NCBI GenBank assembly: GCA_009780675.1
Contig: WQZP01000017.1
Span: forward strand, 1-52,951
Reading direction: 5' to 3'
Source of the DNA: Spirochaetaceae bacterium
GTDB taxonomy: Bacteria; Spirochaetota; Spirochaetia; CADAEX01
Length of the DNA stretch: 52,951 bases
How positions within the stretch are numbered: the stretch's first letter is position 1; each line of letters begins with the position of its first letter. The position numbers and the translations under genes are program-made. A model generated the notes under the pieces. It was not told the DNA's origin. It made no database searches and worked only from the letters and a program-made list of their open reading frames with translations. Of this stretch, positions 42,101 through 51,302 are shown in pieces.

Positions 42101-44703
42101 CCATCTCTTTTCCATCAAACAGAGAAGCAAGGGCATTGGTTGTTGTTGAAAAAGGGGGAGAGATAATACGGACAGAGTGGATCGAATGTCGAGATACAGT
42201 GACAACGTATGAGTTTAGGGCTGATGCGTCCATGAGCCCCAACATATATGTTCATATAACTTTATTCCAGCAACATCTTCAAACATTAAACGACCTCCCC
42301 ATAAGATTGTATGGAATTATTCCTGTTATAATAGATGATCCACAAACACACATCCGTCCTCAAATCATTGCACCGGAATCGTGGGAGCCTTCAACACGAG
42401 CCTCTTTTACAATAAGGGAAGAAACAGGAAGAGCAATGACATATACTGCGGTAGTCGTTGATGAAGGGCTTCTTGGGCTAACAAGATTCAGAATGCAGAA
42501 TCCAAGAAATATCTTTTACAGAAGAGAAGCTTCGTTTTTAACATCATGGGATCTCTACGCTGAAATAATAGGCGCTTTTTCCGGCAAGCTCCAGACGTTA
42601 CTTGCTATTGGCGGGGGCGATTCCGGAATAGATGCTTCTGCAAGAAGAACAGAGCGGTTTAGACCTGTAGTATTTTACTTTGGACCATACGAGCTTGCAG
42701 CGGGCGAGTCAAAAACAAAAACTTTTGATATGCCACAATATGTTGGAGCAGTAAGGATTATGGTTGTTGCAGCATCTTCTCCGACCGCTTCTCCGGTTGC
42801 GGCTACGGCTGCTACGCAGCAAAACAGGCAGCAGAGCGGAAGAGCTTTTGGTGTTGCAGAACACACTGTCCCGGTAAAATCAGACCTTATGGTTTTGGGA
42901 ACTGTTCCTCGAACACTTTCACCTTATGATGAAATTGTAATTCCAGTCACAGTTTTTTCTTATAGAGAAGGGAGAAGAAGTGTAAGAGTAGACATTAATA
43001 TAGAAGGAAACTTGGCGCTTATGCCAGATACGCCTGCCTCTATTAATGCAGATTTTAACGAGCCTGGCGATACAATAGTTTTTTTTAGGGCAATTGCTTC
43101 CTCTCTTCCAGGCCCGGCAAAGATTAATATTTCAGCTTCATCCAGAGGGCTTAGGGATGCTGGGCATGAAATAGAGCTGGACATAAGATCTACTGCAATC
43201 CCTGTAACTCAGGCGTTGACAGAATTGCTGCCGCCAAACAGTGTATGGGAGCGCAATATTGCGTTACCGGGCAGAGGCGATACAAATAACGCGGCTCTTG
43301 AGCTTTCCAGAATGCCGCCTATTGCTCTTGAATCAAGACTTAGGTTTTTGATTCTCTATCCTCACGGGTGTCTTGAGCAAATAACCAGCATCCTGTTCCC
43401 GCAACTCTATCTCGACAAGGTGCAAACCCTGACCGATGATGAGAAAAACATGGTAACAAGAAATATTACAGCAGGCATAGAAAGGCTGGCTGGTTTCCAG
43501 ACCCATAACGGAGGATTTGTCTACTGGCCTGGTGCTGGTGATGCGCATGATTGGGCTACAAGTTATGCAGGACATTTTCTTGTGGAAGCGCGGCGCATGG
43601 GATATGAAGTGCCGGAAGCCCTAATTGGAAACTGGATAAACTTCCAGAGAAGAAGAGCTGCTGACTGGGCAGGCAGGGACGACCAGGAACTTCTTTTGCA
43701 GGCTTATCGGTTATACACCATTAGTTTGGCAGGGGCTGCTGATATAGGTTCCATGAACCGGCTTATGGAAAGAGGCAATTTACCTCCTGCGGCTGCATGG
43801 CGTCTTGCTGCAGCATATTGGTATGCAGGGCAGAGAGAGACAGCAAGAACTATTGCGAGAAGAACACCAATTACTGTTGCAGAGTATAGGGAGCTTTCAG
43901 GAACATTTGGGTCTACTTTCAGGGATAGAGCAATGATTCTTGAAACAATGGGATTGCTCGGAGATGATGGCAGGGCAAAAGAACTTCTTGAAGAAATTGC
44001 TTATGTTCTTTCATCAGACAGATGGCTTTCAACTCAGGAAACTGCTTATGCGCTGATAGCTGTTATGCCATTTCTCCAGAACAGGGACAATGCAGAACTT
44101 ATTACAATAGAAGCAACTATGCAAGGTCAGACGCATACTATTGTATTCCGCTCTCCTATAATGCGTCTGGATTTTGGTGATGTTTCAGGTACAGAAGCCA
44201 GGACTGTTTTGAGAAATTTATCCTCTCTGCCTGTGTATGCCCGTCTGGTAACAAAAGGGCTGCCTGCAGAAGGTTCTGAACCTGCTCTAAGCCAGGGGCT
44301 TTCTCTTGAAGTGCAATATCTTGATATGGAAGGAAGAGAAATTGATCCTTTCAGGCTTCCGTTAGGCGATGATATGGATATAAGGGTAACAGTCCGCAAC
44401 ACAAGCGCTTTTGCTGTGCCGGAAATAGCATTGGTTCACATTATTCCCGCGGCCTGGGAAATTATAAACACAAGAATTGGAGCAGAAAGAGGTCAAGCTT
44501 CGCTGGATTATAATTATCAGGATATAAGAGATGACAGAATAATGACTTATTTTGATTTAGCTTCCGGAAGGGATATAACTATAGGTTTTAGGGTGAACAG
44601 AACTTATGCTGGCAATTATTTCTTGCCTGCGATTCACGCCTATGCAATGTATAATGAGTCTATCAGAGCGCTTATTCCGGGAAGAAGATGGGCCAGTGAA
44701 TAA
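39145..44703 (+). CDS. Bacterial alpha-2-macroglobulin lipoprotein
   Basis: 1852-residue periplasmic protease trap of the bacterial A2M (YfhM-like) family. The signal peptide ends in FSFSC with the lipidated Cys near 21. MG-domain repeats fill the N-terminal half (including the conserved GERGVWRPGDNIYLTF). The thioester motif GCLEQ (Cys at about 1409) is intact, with alpha-alpha barrel repeats after it (ERLAGFQTHNGGFVYWPGAGDAHDWATSYAGHFL). The usual model is that it ensnares foreign proteases that enter the periplasm, while the adjacent PbpC repairs the peptidoglycan. GGGAGAG precedes the ATG; pbpC follows after 18 bp. Confidence 0.93.
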   Translation: MVKKLSAVILILLFISFSFSCRNHQQAVPINSEKVSAFTGGIISPTESIRVVFNDAYDTARPIPAGMFQLKPAAHGRVFWENEWTLVFAPSKPLRPETRYRAIVDISKISEKENPPFYFEFQTQIPLLEIDLNSIRVDELGMAFISGIVTADKGMPIAQIERVLSSRELGRVEWDHQNGIHHFSFNPIARRDRIQTAAIRWDARHIGLRERGRIPVQIPKSNLFEVMDIRQIGRATLEIAFSSPLRNNQDLRGFVSLSGQSDIRYSIDGNIARIYGSDFFPGGTELIIKDLADIHGNRLTTPVSYRVTERWELPEVRYARTGNILPTTQGSVMVVETRNLSGIMVEAFEIRGDNMLQFLQINSLSGTRELNRVGAPVWSKTFDLPWQATDKNRWISHGLDISELATKYPDSLFRMRVTFRRHHVNFECTNTHPSFANLQFPDEKFPRIDSDDTYGDFSFWSAWGNNVNIPWEWHRFRRDPCHPAFYMQFSDHNITIGRNILVSDLGLAAKRSASGNWLVTAKDIRTATPVQNAEILFLNFQGRVLETLRTDRDGLVMSRLSSEPTFIFARGVSSRAFLRLSDSLALATSHFDISGDRPVSGIKGMIYGERGVWRPGDNIYLTFILSDPQNTLPANHPVLFELEDPRGRIVENRTLTSSVNGFYAITTSTRENAPTGRWTARVRVGGALFEQSLSVETVMPNRLKIDLVSGSDKPYLDTSPTLMTLESAWLHGATAPNLKADVSVVFTDRETSFATFQDYTFRDPSRVVFSERQTLFDGTLDQNGKAEFNVTLSPGTAVPGKLFARFLTRVFEPSGLFSTEQVTMEFSPYNRYVGIKLPKGDEARNMLLTDTDHAAEVVLLDSDGNLVQEDVRLEFSLHQLQWRWWWEKGAEEAASFSNALSRTPIMRGEVIARGGKATWNFRVNHPSWGRYLVLVRDVSGGHAAAEVAYIDWPGWAGRAQDGQQGAAAMLALTTEQPSYRPGETISISFPSNREARALVVVEKGGEIIRTEWIECRDTVTTYEFRADASMSPNIYVHITLFQQHLQTLNDLPIRLYGIIPVIIDDPQTHIRPQIIAPESWEPSTRASFTIREETGRAMTYTAVVVDEGLLGLTRFRMQNPRNIFYRREASFLTSWDLYAEIIGAFSGKLQTLLAIGGGDSGIDASARRTERFRPVVFYFGPYELAAGESKTKTFDMPQYVGAVRIMVVAASSPTASPVAATAATQQNRQQSGRAFGVAEHTVPVKSDLMVLGTVPRTLSPYDEIVIPVTVFSYREGRRSVRVDINIEGNLALMPDTPASINADFNEPGDTIVFFRAIASSLPGPAKINISASSRGLRDAGHEIELDIRSTAIPVTQALTELLPPNSVWERNIALPGRGDTNNAALELSRMPPIALESRLRFLILYPHGCLEQITSILFPQLYLDKVQTLTDDEKNMVTRNITAGIERLAGFQTHNGGFVYWPGAGDAHDWATSYAGHFLVEARRMGYEVPEALIGNWINFQRRRAADWAGRDDQELLLQAYRLYTISLAGAADIGSMNRLMERGNLPPAAAWRLAAAYWYAGQRETARTIARRTPITVAEYRELSGTFGSTFRDRAMILETMGLLGDDGRAKELLEEIAYVLSSDRWLSTQETAYALIAVMPFLQNRDNAELITIEATMQGQTHTIVFRSPIMRLDFGDVSGTEARTVLRNLSSLPVYARLVTKGLPAEGSEPALSQGLSLEVQYLDMEGREIDPFRLPLGDDMDIRVTVRNTSAFAVPEIALVHIIPAAWEIINTRIGAERGQASLDYNYQDIRDDRIMTYFDLASGRDITIGFRVNRTYAGNYFLPAIHAYAMYNESIRALIPGRRWASE

Positions 44704-44721
44704 AAGCTGATGGGATAAACA

Positions 44722-47091
44722 ATGTTGAGAAATAATTTTCGCTATATCTGCTATGTTATGGCAGGTATAGTTATATTGTTATTTTCTTTTTCTCTTTCAA
44801 CCCCGCTTTTTAAAGTGCCGTACTCTCATGTTATATATGCCCGCAATGGGGAGCTTCTTGGCGCATTGGTTGCAACAGATGGGCAATGGCGGTTTCCGCC
44901 GCAGCCTGTTAAAGATTCAAGATTTGCGATTGCCATAATAGAATATGAAGACCGCAGATTCCGTTATCACCCTGGGGTTGACCCAATTGCAATTGCAAGA
45001 GCAGCAGTTCAAAACATCAGGGAAGGCCGGATTGTTTCCGGCGGTTCTACGATTACAATGCAGACAATAAGGCTTGCGAGAGGGAATCGCAACCGCACTT
45101 TTTATGAAAAAATTATTGAAGTGATACTTGCGTTGCGGCTTGAACTTACGCACTCAAAAGATGATATTCTCGCGCTTTATGTTTCAAATGCCCCTTTTGG
45201 CGGGAATGTTGTGGGGCTTGAGGCAGCGGCGTGGCGGTGGTTCGGCCGCTCTACAGAAGAGCTGTCATGGGCAGAGGCAGCGACTCTTGCTGTTCTTCCA
45301 AACAGCCCGGGACTTGTTCACCCAGGAAGAAACAGAGATACTTTAAAACAAAAAAGAGATTCGCTGCTCGACCGTCTTGCAAAGCGCGGATTTATTACAG
45401 AAGAGACGCGCCTTCTTGCAAAGATAGAACCGCTTCCGCAGGAACCAAGGCCGCTCCCAAGACAAGCGCCCCATCTTTTGGCCAGGACTTTTATGGAGCA
45501 GCAAAGTCAAAACAGGCAAAGAAGTTTTTTTCATAAAAGAAATGACCATGCGCGCATTACTACAACGATTGATTACAGGATTCAGGAAAGAGCTAGTGTT
45601 ATTTTGAATCGGTGGTCAAGCCGCTTTCAGGGTAATGGGGTTATGAATGCTGCTGCAATTATTCTGGATACCCAGACAGGGGAAGTGCTTGCGTATGTTG
45701 GTAACGTTCACAGCAGGATTGCGGGCGATGTTGATATTATACCTGCTCCGCGAAGCTCCGGAAGTTTATTAAAGCCTTTTTTATATGCTGCAATGCTTGA
45801 TTCTGGAGAACTTATGCCAGCAGGGCTTGTAAGCGATATCCCTACAAGGATTGGGAGTTACAGTCCGGAAAATAATACCAGAACTTTTGTTGGGATGATC
45901 CCTGCAGATCAAGCTCTTGCGCGGTCAGTGAATATTCCGGCTGTCAGGAAATTGCGCTCTTTTGGCGTTGACCGCTTTGCAAGATTGCTGCGCTCTCTTG
46001 GCGTGTCTACCTTATTCAGGCATGGAGATGATTACGGCCTTCCCCTTATCCTTGGCGGAGCAGAAGTTACATTGTGGGATATGGCTGGATTATATGCCGG
46101 GCTTGCGCGAACAGCAACAGCTGAGATTGAAAGTAGAGATTCAAAATTTTTCTCTCCTACATACTATCCGCGTGTCGTGAAAACAGAGGGGCGGCAAAAT
46201 TTAACAAGAGTAAGCCCTATTTCTCCTGGCGCAGCATACCTTACTCTGGATGCGCTCACTTATGTTGTGCGCCCAGGCGAGGAGGCTGCATGGCAAAACT
46301 TTGCAAGCGCAAGGCGTATTGCGTGGAAAACAGGGACAAGTTTTGGTTTTAGGGATGCATGGGCAATAGGCACAACATCACGGTGGACTGTCGCAGTTTG
46401 GGTTGGGAATGCAACAGGAGAAGGGAGAGCAGAGCTTCGCAGTACAACAACAGCCGCGCCTGTTCTTTTTGAGATATTTTCTTTTTTAGGTTCTTCTGAA
46501 TGGTTTGAAAAACCTTTTTACGATCTAAAAGTTGCGGAAGTATGTTTTTTGTCCGGGTTCCCGGCAGGGGGGAACTGTGAAGCAATCAGAATTACAAGTT
46601 TGCCGCGAAACGCGCCATTCCATAACCCATGCCCATTTTGCAGAACAGTAACGTTAAATGAGGCGCAGGACAGACAGGTAGTGTTAACAGCAAATACTAT
46701 AGAAAGAACAATAACAAGAAGATGGTTTGTAATGCCTCCAGCAGAAGAGTGGTTTTTTACGCGCTGGAATCTTGATTATAGGGTGCTTCCCCCGTTTGAG
46801 GGTGTTTCTGCCAGGTCGACCCCTCTTGCTCTTTTTAATCCAGAGGAAAACTCTCAAATTTATGTTCCTGTGGAAATTGACGGGAGACTTGGGCAGGTAG
46901 TATTTATGGCTGCGCATAGGGATAGTAATGCAACCATCCACTGGCACCTTAATGAACAATTTCTGGGGTCAACACAAGTCTTTCACGAAATGGAAACAAG
47001 GCCAGCTACAGGCGTGCACCTGCTTTCTGTAGTAGATAACTTTGGCAACACAGTGCAGCGGCGGTTTAGGATTCTAAGCGCAGCGGATTAG
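44722..47091 (+). CDS. pbpC: Penicillin-binding protein 1C
   Basis: Class A bifunctional PBP. A single N-terminal membrane helix (about 9-28) is followed by a GT51 transglycosylase domain (EDRRFRYHPGVDPIAIARA, GGSTITMQ, EKIIEVILALRLE) and a transpeptidase domain with SLLK (Ser348), SVN, and KTGTSFGF (Lys536). The C-terminal BiPBP_C domain typical of PbpC is present, with HWHLNEQFLG near the end. It forms the known A2M-pbpC pair with the preceding gene. Confidence 0.94.
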   Translation: MLRNNFRYICYVMAGIVILLFSFSLSTPLFKVPYSHVIYARNGELLGALVATDGQWRFPPQPVKDSRFAIAIIEYEDRRFRYHPGVDPIAIARAAVQNIREGRIVSGGSTITMQTIRLARGNRNRTFYEKIIEVILALRLELTHSKDDILALYVSNAPFGGNVVGLEAAAWRWFGRSTEELSWAEAATLAVLPNSPGLVHPGRNRDTLKQKRDSLLDRLAKRGFITEETRLLAKIEPLPQEPRPLPRQAPHLLARTFMEQQSQNRQRSFFHKRNDHARITTTIDYRIQERASVILNRWSSRFQGNGVMNAAAIILDTQTGEVLAYVGNVHSRIAGDVDIIPAPRSSGSLLKPFLYAAMLDSGELMPAGLVSDIPTRIGSYSPENNTRTFVGMIPADQALARSVNIPAVRKLRSFGVDRFARLLRSLGVSTLFRHGDDYGLPLILGGAEVTLWDMAGLYAGLARTATAEIESRDSKFFSPTYYPRVVKTEGRQNLTRVSPISPGAAYLTLDALTYVVRPGEEAAWQNFASARRIAWKTGTSFGFRDAWAIGTTSRWTVAVWVGNATGEGRAELRSTTTAAPVLFEIFSFLGSSEWFEKPFYDLKVAEVCFLSGFPAGGNCEAIRITSLPRNAPFHNPCPFCRTVTLNEAQDRQVVLTANTIERTITRRWFVMPPAEEWFFTRWNLDYRVLPPFEGVSARSTPLALFNPEENSQIYVPVEIDGRLGQVVFMAAHRDSNATIHWHLNEQFLGSTQVFHEMETRPATGVHLLSVVDNFGNTVQRRFRILSAAD

Positions 47092-47535
47092 GGATGATTT
47101 TCTTTGCGTTATATCCTGGTGCGAAACATTTTTTATCTAAATGATGAGGCGTATGTGAAATTCGTATTATGCAGTTATGCGAAACACTCTGGTATGGCTG
47201 GGGGGGCGTGGATAGGTAGTGTATAATTTGACAAAATTTAATTAGTATTGTAATATCATTATTATGAATATCGAAATATTTAATGTTTTAGAACAGGCAT
47301 CGTGTGTAGCGAATTTGTGAAAAAATTATCTTGCGGGTAGCGGTTTTAAAATGGAAACAAGACCTGCTTCTTCAGGCATTCAAGGTAGGCAAGGCGGGAA
47401 GGGAATAAAATGGGAGTCTTGTGCAAATTTAGATAAGTAGAAATGAGAAATGTTAAACACAATTTTTTTTAATCATTCACAGTTAGATTTAAGCTCTTCT
47501 CTTTTTTCTGTTAAGAAACTCTCAAATTTCTGCAA
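47092..47535. other. Intergenic stretch before the recombinase cassette
   Basis: 444 bp with no convincing gene or RNA. It carries several short A/T runs only. It separates the core-like pbpC region from the recombinase cassette. Confidence 0.5.
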
Positions 47536-47571
47536 AGTGTGAAAGAAAAACGCTCGTTTATTTTACACACT
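47536..47571 (+). repeat. 36-bp recombination-site-like repeat, L1
   Basis: It starts AGTGTGAAA, has the core CGCTCGTTTA and ends TTTTACACACT, so its two ends are nearly inverted copies of each other (a dyad). It lies 37 bp past the recombinase stop codon. It matches R1 in 28 of 36 positions or more and L2 in the conserved ends and core. Confidence 0.75.
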
Positions 47572-47608
47572 TGCATATGCCTTAATATAACAGCCCTTAG
47601 AAATTGTT

Positions 47609-48223
47609 TCAAGGGGGTATTGGATAAGATTTTTCCAGGTTTTTTGCAAACGAAATAATGGTCTTCCGGGACACGCCGAACTTGCGGGCAATGGAGCTTT
47701 TTGAAGCCTTTCTGTCTAATAACGATTGTATTTCTGCCTCATATCCTGAAAGTTTGCGCCGGGCGGGCTTTTTTCCAGGGGGTCTGCCAAGTATAAACCC
47801 CTCTGATTTTTTACGCGCAAGCGCCTCTTTTGTTCTTTGGGAGATTAGATTACGTTCTATTTCAGCAGATAATCCGAACGCAAATGCAAGAATTTTCGAA
47901 TGTAAGTTATCTCCCAGTCGGTAATTGTCCTTAATTGTCCAAATTCTTACGCCGTTTAACATTAAATTGTTCAAAATCGACATTATCATGAACAAATTCC
48001 TGCCCAGCCTGGATAGCTCGGAGCAAATGATTAAATCATTGGGTTTGGCTGCGGCAAGCAGCGCCCCCAACATTCGCTTTTCCGGCGATTGTGATCCGCT
48101 GATGGTTTCCTCAATCCACTGGTCGATAACTATATTGTTTTTTAAGCAAAACTGTTCAATTTCAAATCGCTGATTATCAAGTGTTTGTCTGTCCGTACTG
48201 ACCCTAATATAACCGTATATCAT
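47609..48223 (-). CDS. Serine recombinase (resolvase/invertase family)
   Basis: 204-residue small serine recombinase. The catalytic serine is Ser9 in GYIRVSTDRQ. The core motifs ELSRLGRN and AEIERNLISQRTKEAL are present, followed by an arm and a C-terminal HTH (KSSIARKFGVSRKTIISFAKN) that would bind the site. GGAGGT lies 5-10 bases before the ATG. The site R1 sits 32 bp upstream and overlaps the likely promoter, so the protein may repress its own gene. A second copy's 3' end lies at 52874-52951. Confidence 0.95.
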   Translation of the reverse strand: MIYGYIRVSTDRQTLDNQRFEIEQFCLKNNIVIDQWIEETISGSQSPEKRMLGALLAAAKPNDLIICSELSRLGRNLFMIMSILNNLMLNGVRIWTIKDNYRLGDNLHSKILAFAFGLSAEIERNLISQRTKEALARKKSEGFILGRPPGKKPARRKLSGYEAEIQSLLDRKASKSSIARKFGVSRKTIISFAKNLEKSYPIPP

Positions 48224-48255
48224 AACTACCTCCGGTTATAAATTCCATTAGTTTA

Positions 48256-48291
48256 ACTGTGTAAAATAAACGAGCGTATAAAATTCCCACT
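48256..48291 (-). repeat. 36-bp recombination-site-like repeat, R1
   Basis: Inverted relative to L1. Read on the minus strand it starts AGTGGGAA, shares the identical core ACGCTCGTTTATTTTACACA (20 bp) with L1, and ends GT. It lies between the recombinase start and the lipoprotein gene at 48483. Confidence 0.75.
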
Positions 48292-48361
48292 TTTATAGGG
48301 ATAGGATAATAACAAAACAGGAGAGGGGCATGAAAAAAATATCAAGATTAGAGGTGCAAAT

Positions 48362-48399
48362 CCTCCAAAAACTACCGTCCTACCAGATTTTGTAGGTGG
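48362..48399 (+). promoter_or_regulatory. 38-nt conserved element, class B
   Basis: Begins CCTCCAAAAAC and contains CCTACCAGATTTTGTAGG, a short hairpin. It matches 8430-8467 (minus strand) at 31 of 38 positions. It lies 83 bp upstream of the lipoprotein start codon in the same direction. Confidence 0.5.
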
Positions 48400-48482
48400 T
48401 CAAATGCGTTTTCTCATAATAACTTTACTTTTTGGTATTGATTACAATGATTTTATTCTAAGAAAAATTTAGGAGGATATTT

Positions 48483-50078
48483 GTGAAAAACACACTCAAA
48501 CTAATCGGGATTATCGCTATTGTAACGGTAATCGGGTTTGGTATGGCGGCTTGTGCAAATCCTGCAGGCAGCGAGACAGACAAAACACCTTTGGCAACAC
48601 CAGCCAATTTGCATATAGAGGCTGATGCTTCTGGTTTCTTCCTTAAATGGAACACTGTAACAGGGGCAGCATCGTATTTAGTGGACATAAACGGTGAAAC
48701 GTTTTCCACATCAACAACAAGTTATTCATTGGACCATCTGGCAAACGATAACAGGGTACACAAAATCAGGGTTAAAGCAATCGCCCCAAGCAACAGTGCG
48801 GATGTAACTGATTCAGCTTTTTCAGCCCAAATAAATTGCGAGCCTGCTATTTATGTTTTTATGTTTGAAGCAAACAGCCCTCTTAGAATTACGGGGCTTA
48901 CAGGTTACGGCGGAACCATGTTAGACATTGTTATTCCAGAGCAAATCGGGAACAGTGAAGTAACAGCAATAGGACACGGAGCATTTGAAAACAACGCAAC
49001 AATGGTTTCGGTAGTTATCCCCGCAACCGTAACCGCTGTAGGCAATAACGCTTTTAGTGGCGCAACAGCTTTAACAGAAGTAACTTTTGGAAGTGCAACA
49101 CCGCCAAGTTTTGGGGCAGGTGTTTTTAACGGCGCTAATTCAATTGAAACAATTGTAGTGCCTGCGGGCAGTGAAAGCGCTTTTGAGTCATCGCTTCCTT
49201 CGCTTCCGCCTGTAACAATCGCGGTAATGTATAATGTAACATTTAACGCAAATGGTGGACAGTTTCAAAATGGCAGCGAAACACTGACATTGCAAGTTCG
49301 GGGAGGTCAAAGAGCCACACAGCCCCAGGCTCCAGCAAGGCAAGGTTTTACTTTCGTTAACTGGACTGCAACTGCTGGCGGAACATCATTCGATTTTAAT
49401 ACAATAATAACCTGGCACACAAATTTATTTGCAAGATGGAATGCCACTGGCGGCGGTACTACACCCCCGGCTGCCCATGAAGATTTTAATCTGGCAACAA
49501 TTTTGAACGCATTGAATCCTATGCCAACCCAGCTAACAGCCACTACATGGGGGCAAGCCGCGCAACAATTAGGGCATTCGAATGTACCTATACTTATAGA
49601 GGTAATTAAAAACCATTTGTTTACACAAACAGGCAGGACAGTTGTAAACATCATGCAAGTAGGCGCTGCTATGCCAATCGAAATAACCGCGCAAACACCT
49701 ATAAGCCTTGGCACTTCCGCCACACACCCGCCAACCATGATAAGGGCGTTTTTTGAAGGCAGCGGCACTACGCCCCCTCAACAGCCCGCGCATGAAGATT
49801 TTGACTTAACGCCGATTTTGCTTTCATTCGGCAACGATGTGAATTTTCCAGCAACCACATGGGGAGGATTGTTAATTCCCGGCGGCAGATTTTCTACATT
49901 GGATGGGCTCATTCACGCCATCATTGGCTATTGCACAGTAGAAGCTGGCAGACTGGTTGTTAACATCATGCAAGTAGGCGCTCTTATGCCAATCGAAATT
50001 ACAGAACAAACACCTATAAGCCTTGGTATTACTCCCACAGATCCGCCGCAAACAAGGATTCGAGCTTATTTTCAGTAA
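48483..50078 (+). CDS. Multidomain surface lipoprotein (FN3, BspA-LRR, InlB-type repeat)
   Basis: 531-residue lipoprotein. The start is a GTG with GGAGG upstream; the signal ends in AAC (Cys24). In order: an FN3-like domain (about 38-120, LHIEADASGFFLKWN), leucine-rich BspA-type repeats (about 140-225, IGHGAFENNATMVSVVIPATV), an InlB/Flg_new-type beta-repeat (about 245-320, VTFNANGGQFQNG... FVNWTA), and two C-terminal repeats of about 90 residues, each with VVNIMQVGA, MPIEIT and TPISLG. Such proteins usually bind host or microbial surfaces. Located beside R1, transcribed away from the recombinase gene. Confidence 0.87.
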   Translation: MKNTLKLIGIIAIVTVIGFGMAACANPAGSETDKTPLATPANLHIEADASGFFLKWNTVTGAASYLVDINGETFSTSTTSYSLDHLANDNRVHKIRVKAIAPSNSADVTDSAFSAQINCEPAIYVFMFEANSPLRITGLTGYGGTMLDIVIPEQIGNSEVTAIGHGAFENNATMVSVVIPATVTAVGNNAFSGATALTEVTFGSATPPSFGAGVFNGANSIETIVVPAGSESAFESSLPSLPPVTIAVMYNVTFNANGGQFQNGSETLTLQVRGGQRATQPQAPARQGFTFVNWTATAGGTSFDFNTIITWHTNLFARWNATGGGTTPPAAHEDFNLATILNALNPMPTQLTATTWGQAAQQLGHSNVPILIEVIKNHLFTQTGRTVVNIMQVGAAMPIEITAQTPISLGTSATHPPTMIRAFFEGSGTTPPQQPAHEDFDLTPILLSFGNDVNFPATTWGGLLIPGGRFSTLDGLIHAIIGYCTVEAGRLVVNIMQVGALMPIEITEQTPISLGITPTDPPQTRIRAYFQ

Positions 50079-50113
50079 TATAAACACATAACAACATTAC
50101 AAGGAGATTTTTT

Positions 50114-51169
50114 ATGGCTACTTATGAAGAAGGCAAAGGATGGAAAAGCAATACAGGTATTAACGATTACCATTCTACCCAAGGAGGCGCAGAAGCACGT
50201 GATCAACGATTTAACGCTAGTATGAGAAGTAATTTTGGTGGCGGAGGTGGCGGCAGTAATATCGGTGATTCTGTTTTAAGCGGAGGAATGGCGATTTTTT
50301 TCCTGTTGGGAAAAATAATCGGTAAAATTATAGGAGCAATTTTCGGCATTCTTTTTAAACTTGGTATTGTCGGCAAAGTTATTCAGTCGGCTATTTTTGG
50401 CGCAGGCGCATTTGTACTTTTAATAATAATAATTGGCGGCGGCACTCCGCTTTCCAGATTAGTCGCCTCTGACGGGCTTGCCGGCTGGATTACGTTTTTC
50501 TCATTCATTATTCCCGCAGCAGCTCTTGTTTTCTGGTTCTGGCAGAACCATTATAAAGCATTAAAAGCAATGCCCCTCGGTGATTTTATAAACCTCACTG
50601 CCATTTGTTTCAGTATTTGTCTTTATGGAACAATTATTTCAGCATTAATTTTCGCTTTTTTTATAAAAATTGGAGAGTGGACATTGGGAGTAAGCCTCGG
50701 TATACCCCTTTTTATTGCAGCTTTAGTATGGTTTTTTAATACAAGAGAATATGCTGGATTGGCAAAATCTTTTGATGAATTAACTAAAGCCGCAAACTCA
50801 GGAGATAGCGAAGCACAACATGAACTTGGTTTAGCCTACTTCTATGGAGAAGGTGTCAAGGAAGACAAGAAAAAGGCCGTTGAGTTATTTCAAAAATCTG
50901 CTGAAAAAGGGGTTGTTGATGCTTATTATCAACTGGCTGCTGCATATTTTGATGGAGAGGGAACAAAAAAAGACCTTGATAAATCTTTGAAATGGTACAA
51001 AAAAGCTGCTGATAGCGGACACCCCGAAGGAGAGTTTGGTCTTGCCGTAATATATGCGCTAGGTGAATGTGGCGTTACCAAAGATTTAAAGAAAGCAAAG
51101 GAATGGTGCAATAAAGCAGCAGCTCAAGGCCATGAAGAAGCGAAAGAATTCCTGAAAGAGTTGGAGTAA
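50114..51169 (+). CDS. Membrane protein with Sel1-like repeats
   Basis: 351 residues. A Gly-rich N-terminus is followed by four to six hydrophobic segments (about 53-215), then three Sel1-like (SLR) helical repeats (about 230-345: HELGLAYFYGEGVKEDKKKA, YQLAAAYFDGEGTKKDLDKS, FGLAVIYALGECGVTKDLKK). SLR domains are scaffolds for protein contacts. AAGGAG precedes the ATG. It lies 35 bp after the lipoprotein gene, so the two may be co-transcribed. Confidence 0.85.
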   Translation: MATYEEGKGWKSNTGINDYHSTQGGAEARDQRFNASMRSNFGGGGGGSNIGDSVLSGGMAIFFLLGKIIGKIIGAIFGILFKLGIVGKVIQSAIFGAGAFVLLIIIIGGGTPLSRLVASDGLAGWITFFSFIIPAAALVFWFWQNHYKALKAMPLGDFINLTAICFSICLYGTIISALIFAFFIKIGEWTLGVSLGIPLFIAALVWFFNTREYAGLAKSFDELTKAANSGDSEAQHELGLAYFYGEGVKEDKKKAVELFQKSAEKGVVDAYYQLAAAYFDGEGTKKDLDKSLKWYKKAADSGHPEGEFGLAVIYALGECGVTKDLKKAKEWCNKAAAQGHEEAKEFLKELE

Positions 51170-51302
51170 TAAATTCAGGGGGAAATTTAACAGCGAGGAT
51201 ACCGTTACCATAAGCAACAAGCGCTACCCTTAATGTTTAGGACTTAAGGGTGAGCTATGATGTGGAGTATTCACAGCAGCGAAAATATGGGTTATACTTA
51301 AA
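51170..51302. other. Short non-coding gap
   Basis: Between the Sel1 protein gene and the ORF6N remnant. Nothing recognised. Confidence 0.4.

Larger units (their letters stand above)
47536..48291 (-). mobile_element. Serine-recombinase cassette bounded by inverted 36-bp sites
   Basis: Two 36-bp sites (47536-47571, 48256-48291) in opposite orientation enclose a single recombinase gene. Their inner 20 bp (47550-47569 and 48258-48277) are perfect inverted repeats. The layout is like Hin-type invertible segments, in which the invertase lies between its crossover sites, or like a minimal transposable cassette. Which of the two cannot be decided here. Confidence 0.6.

Noticed and set aside
47536-48291. 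Classical insertion sequence (DDE transposase type)
   Set aside because: The only gene is a serine recombinase and no target-site duplication is visible outside the inverted sites.
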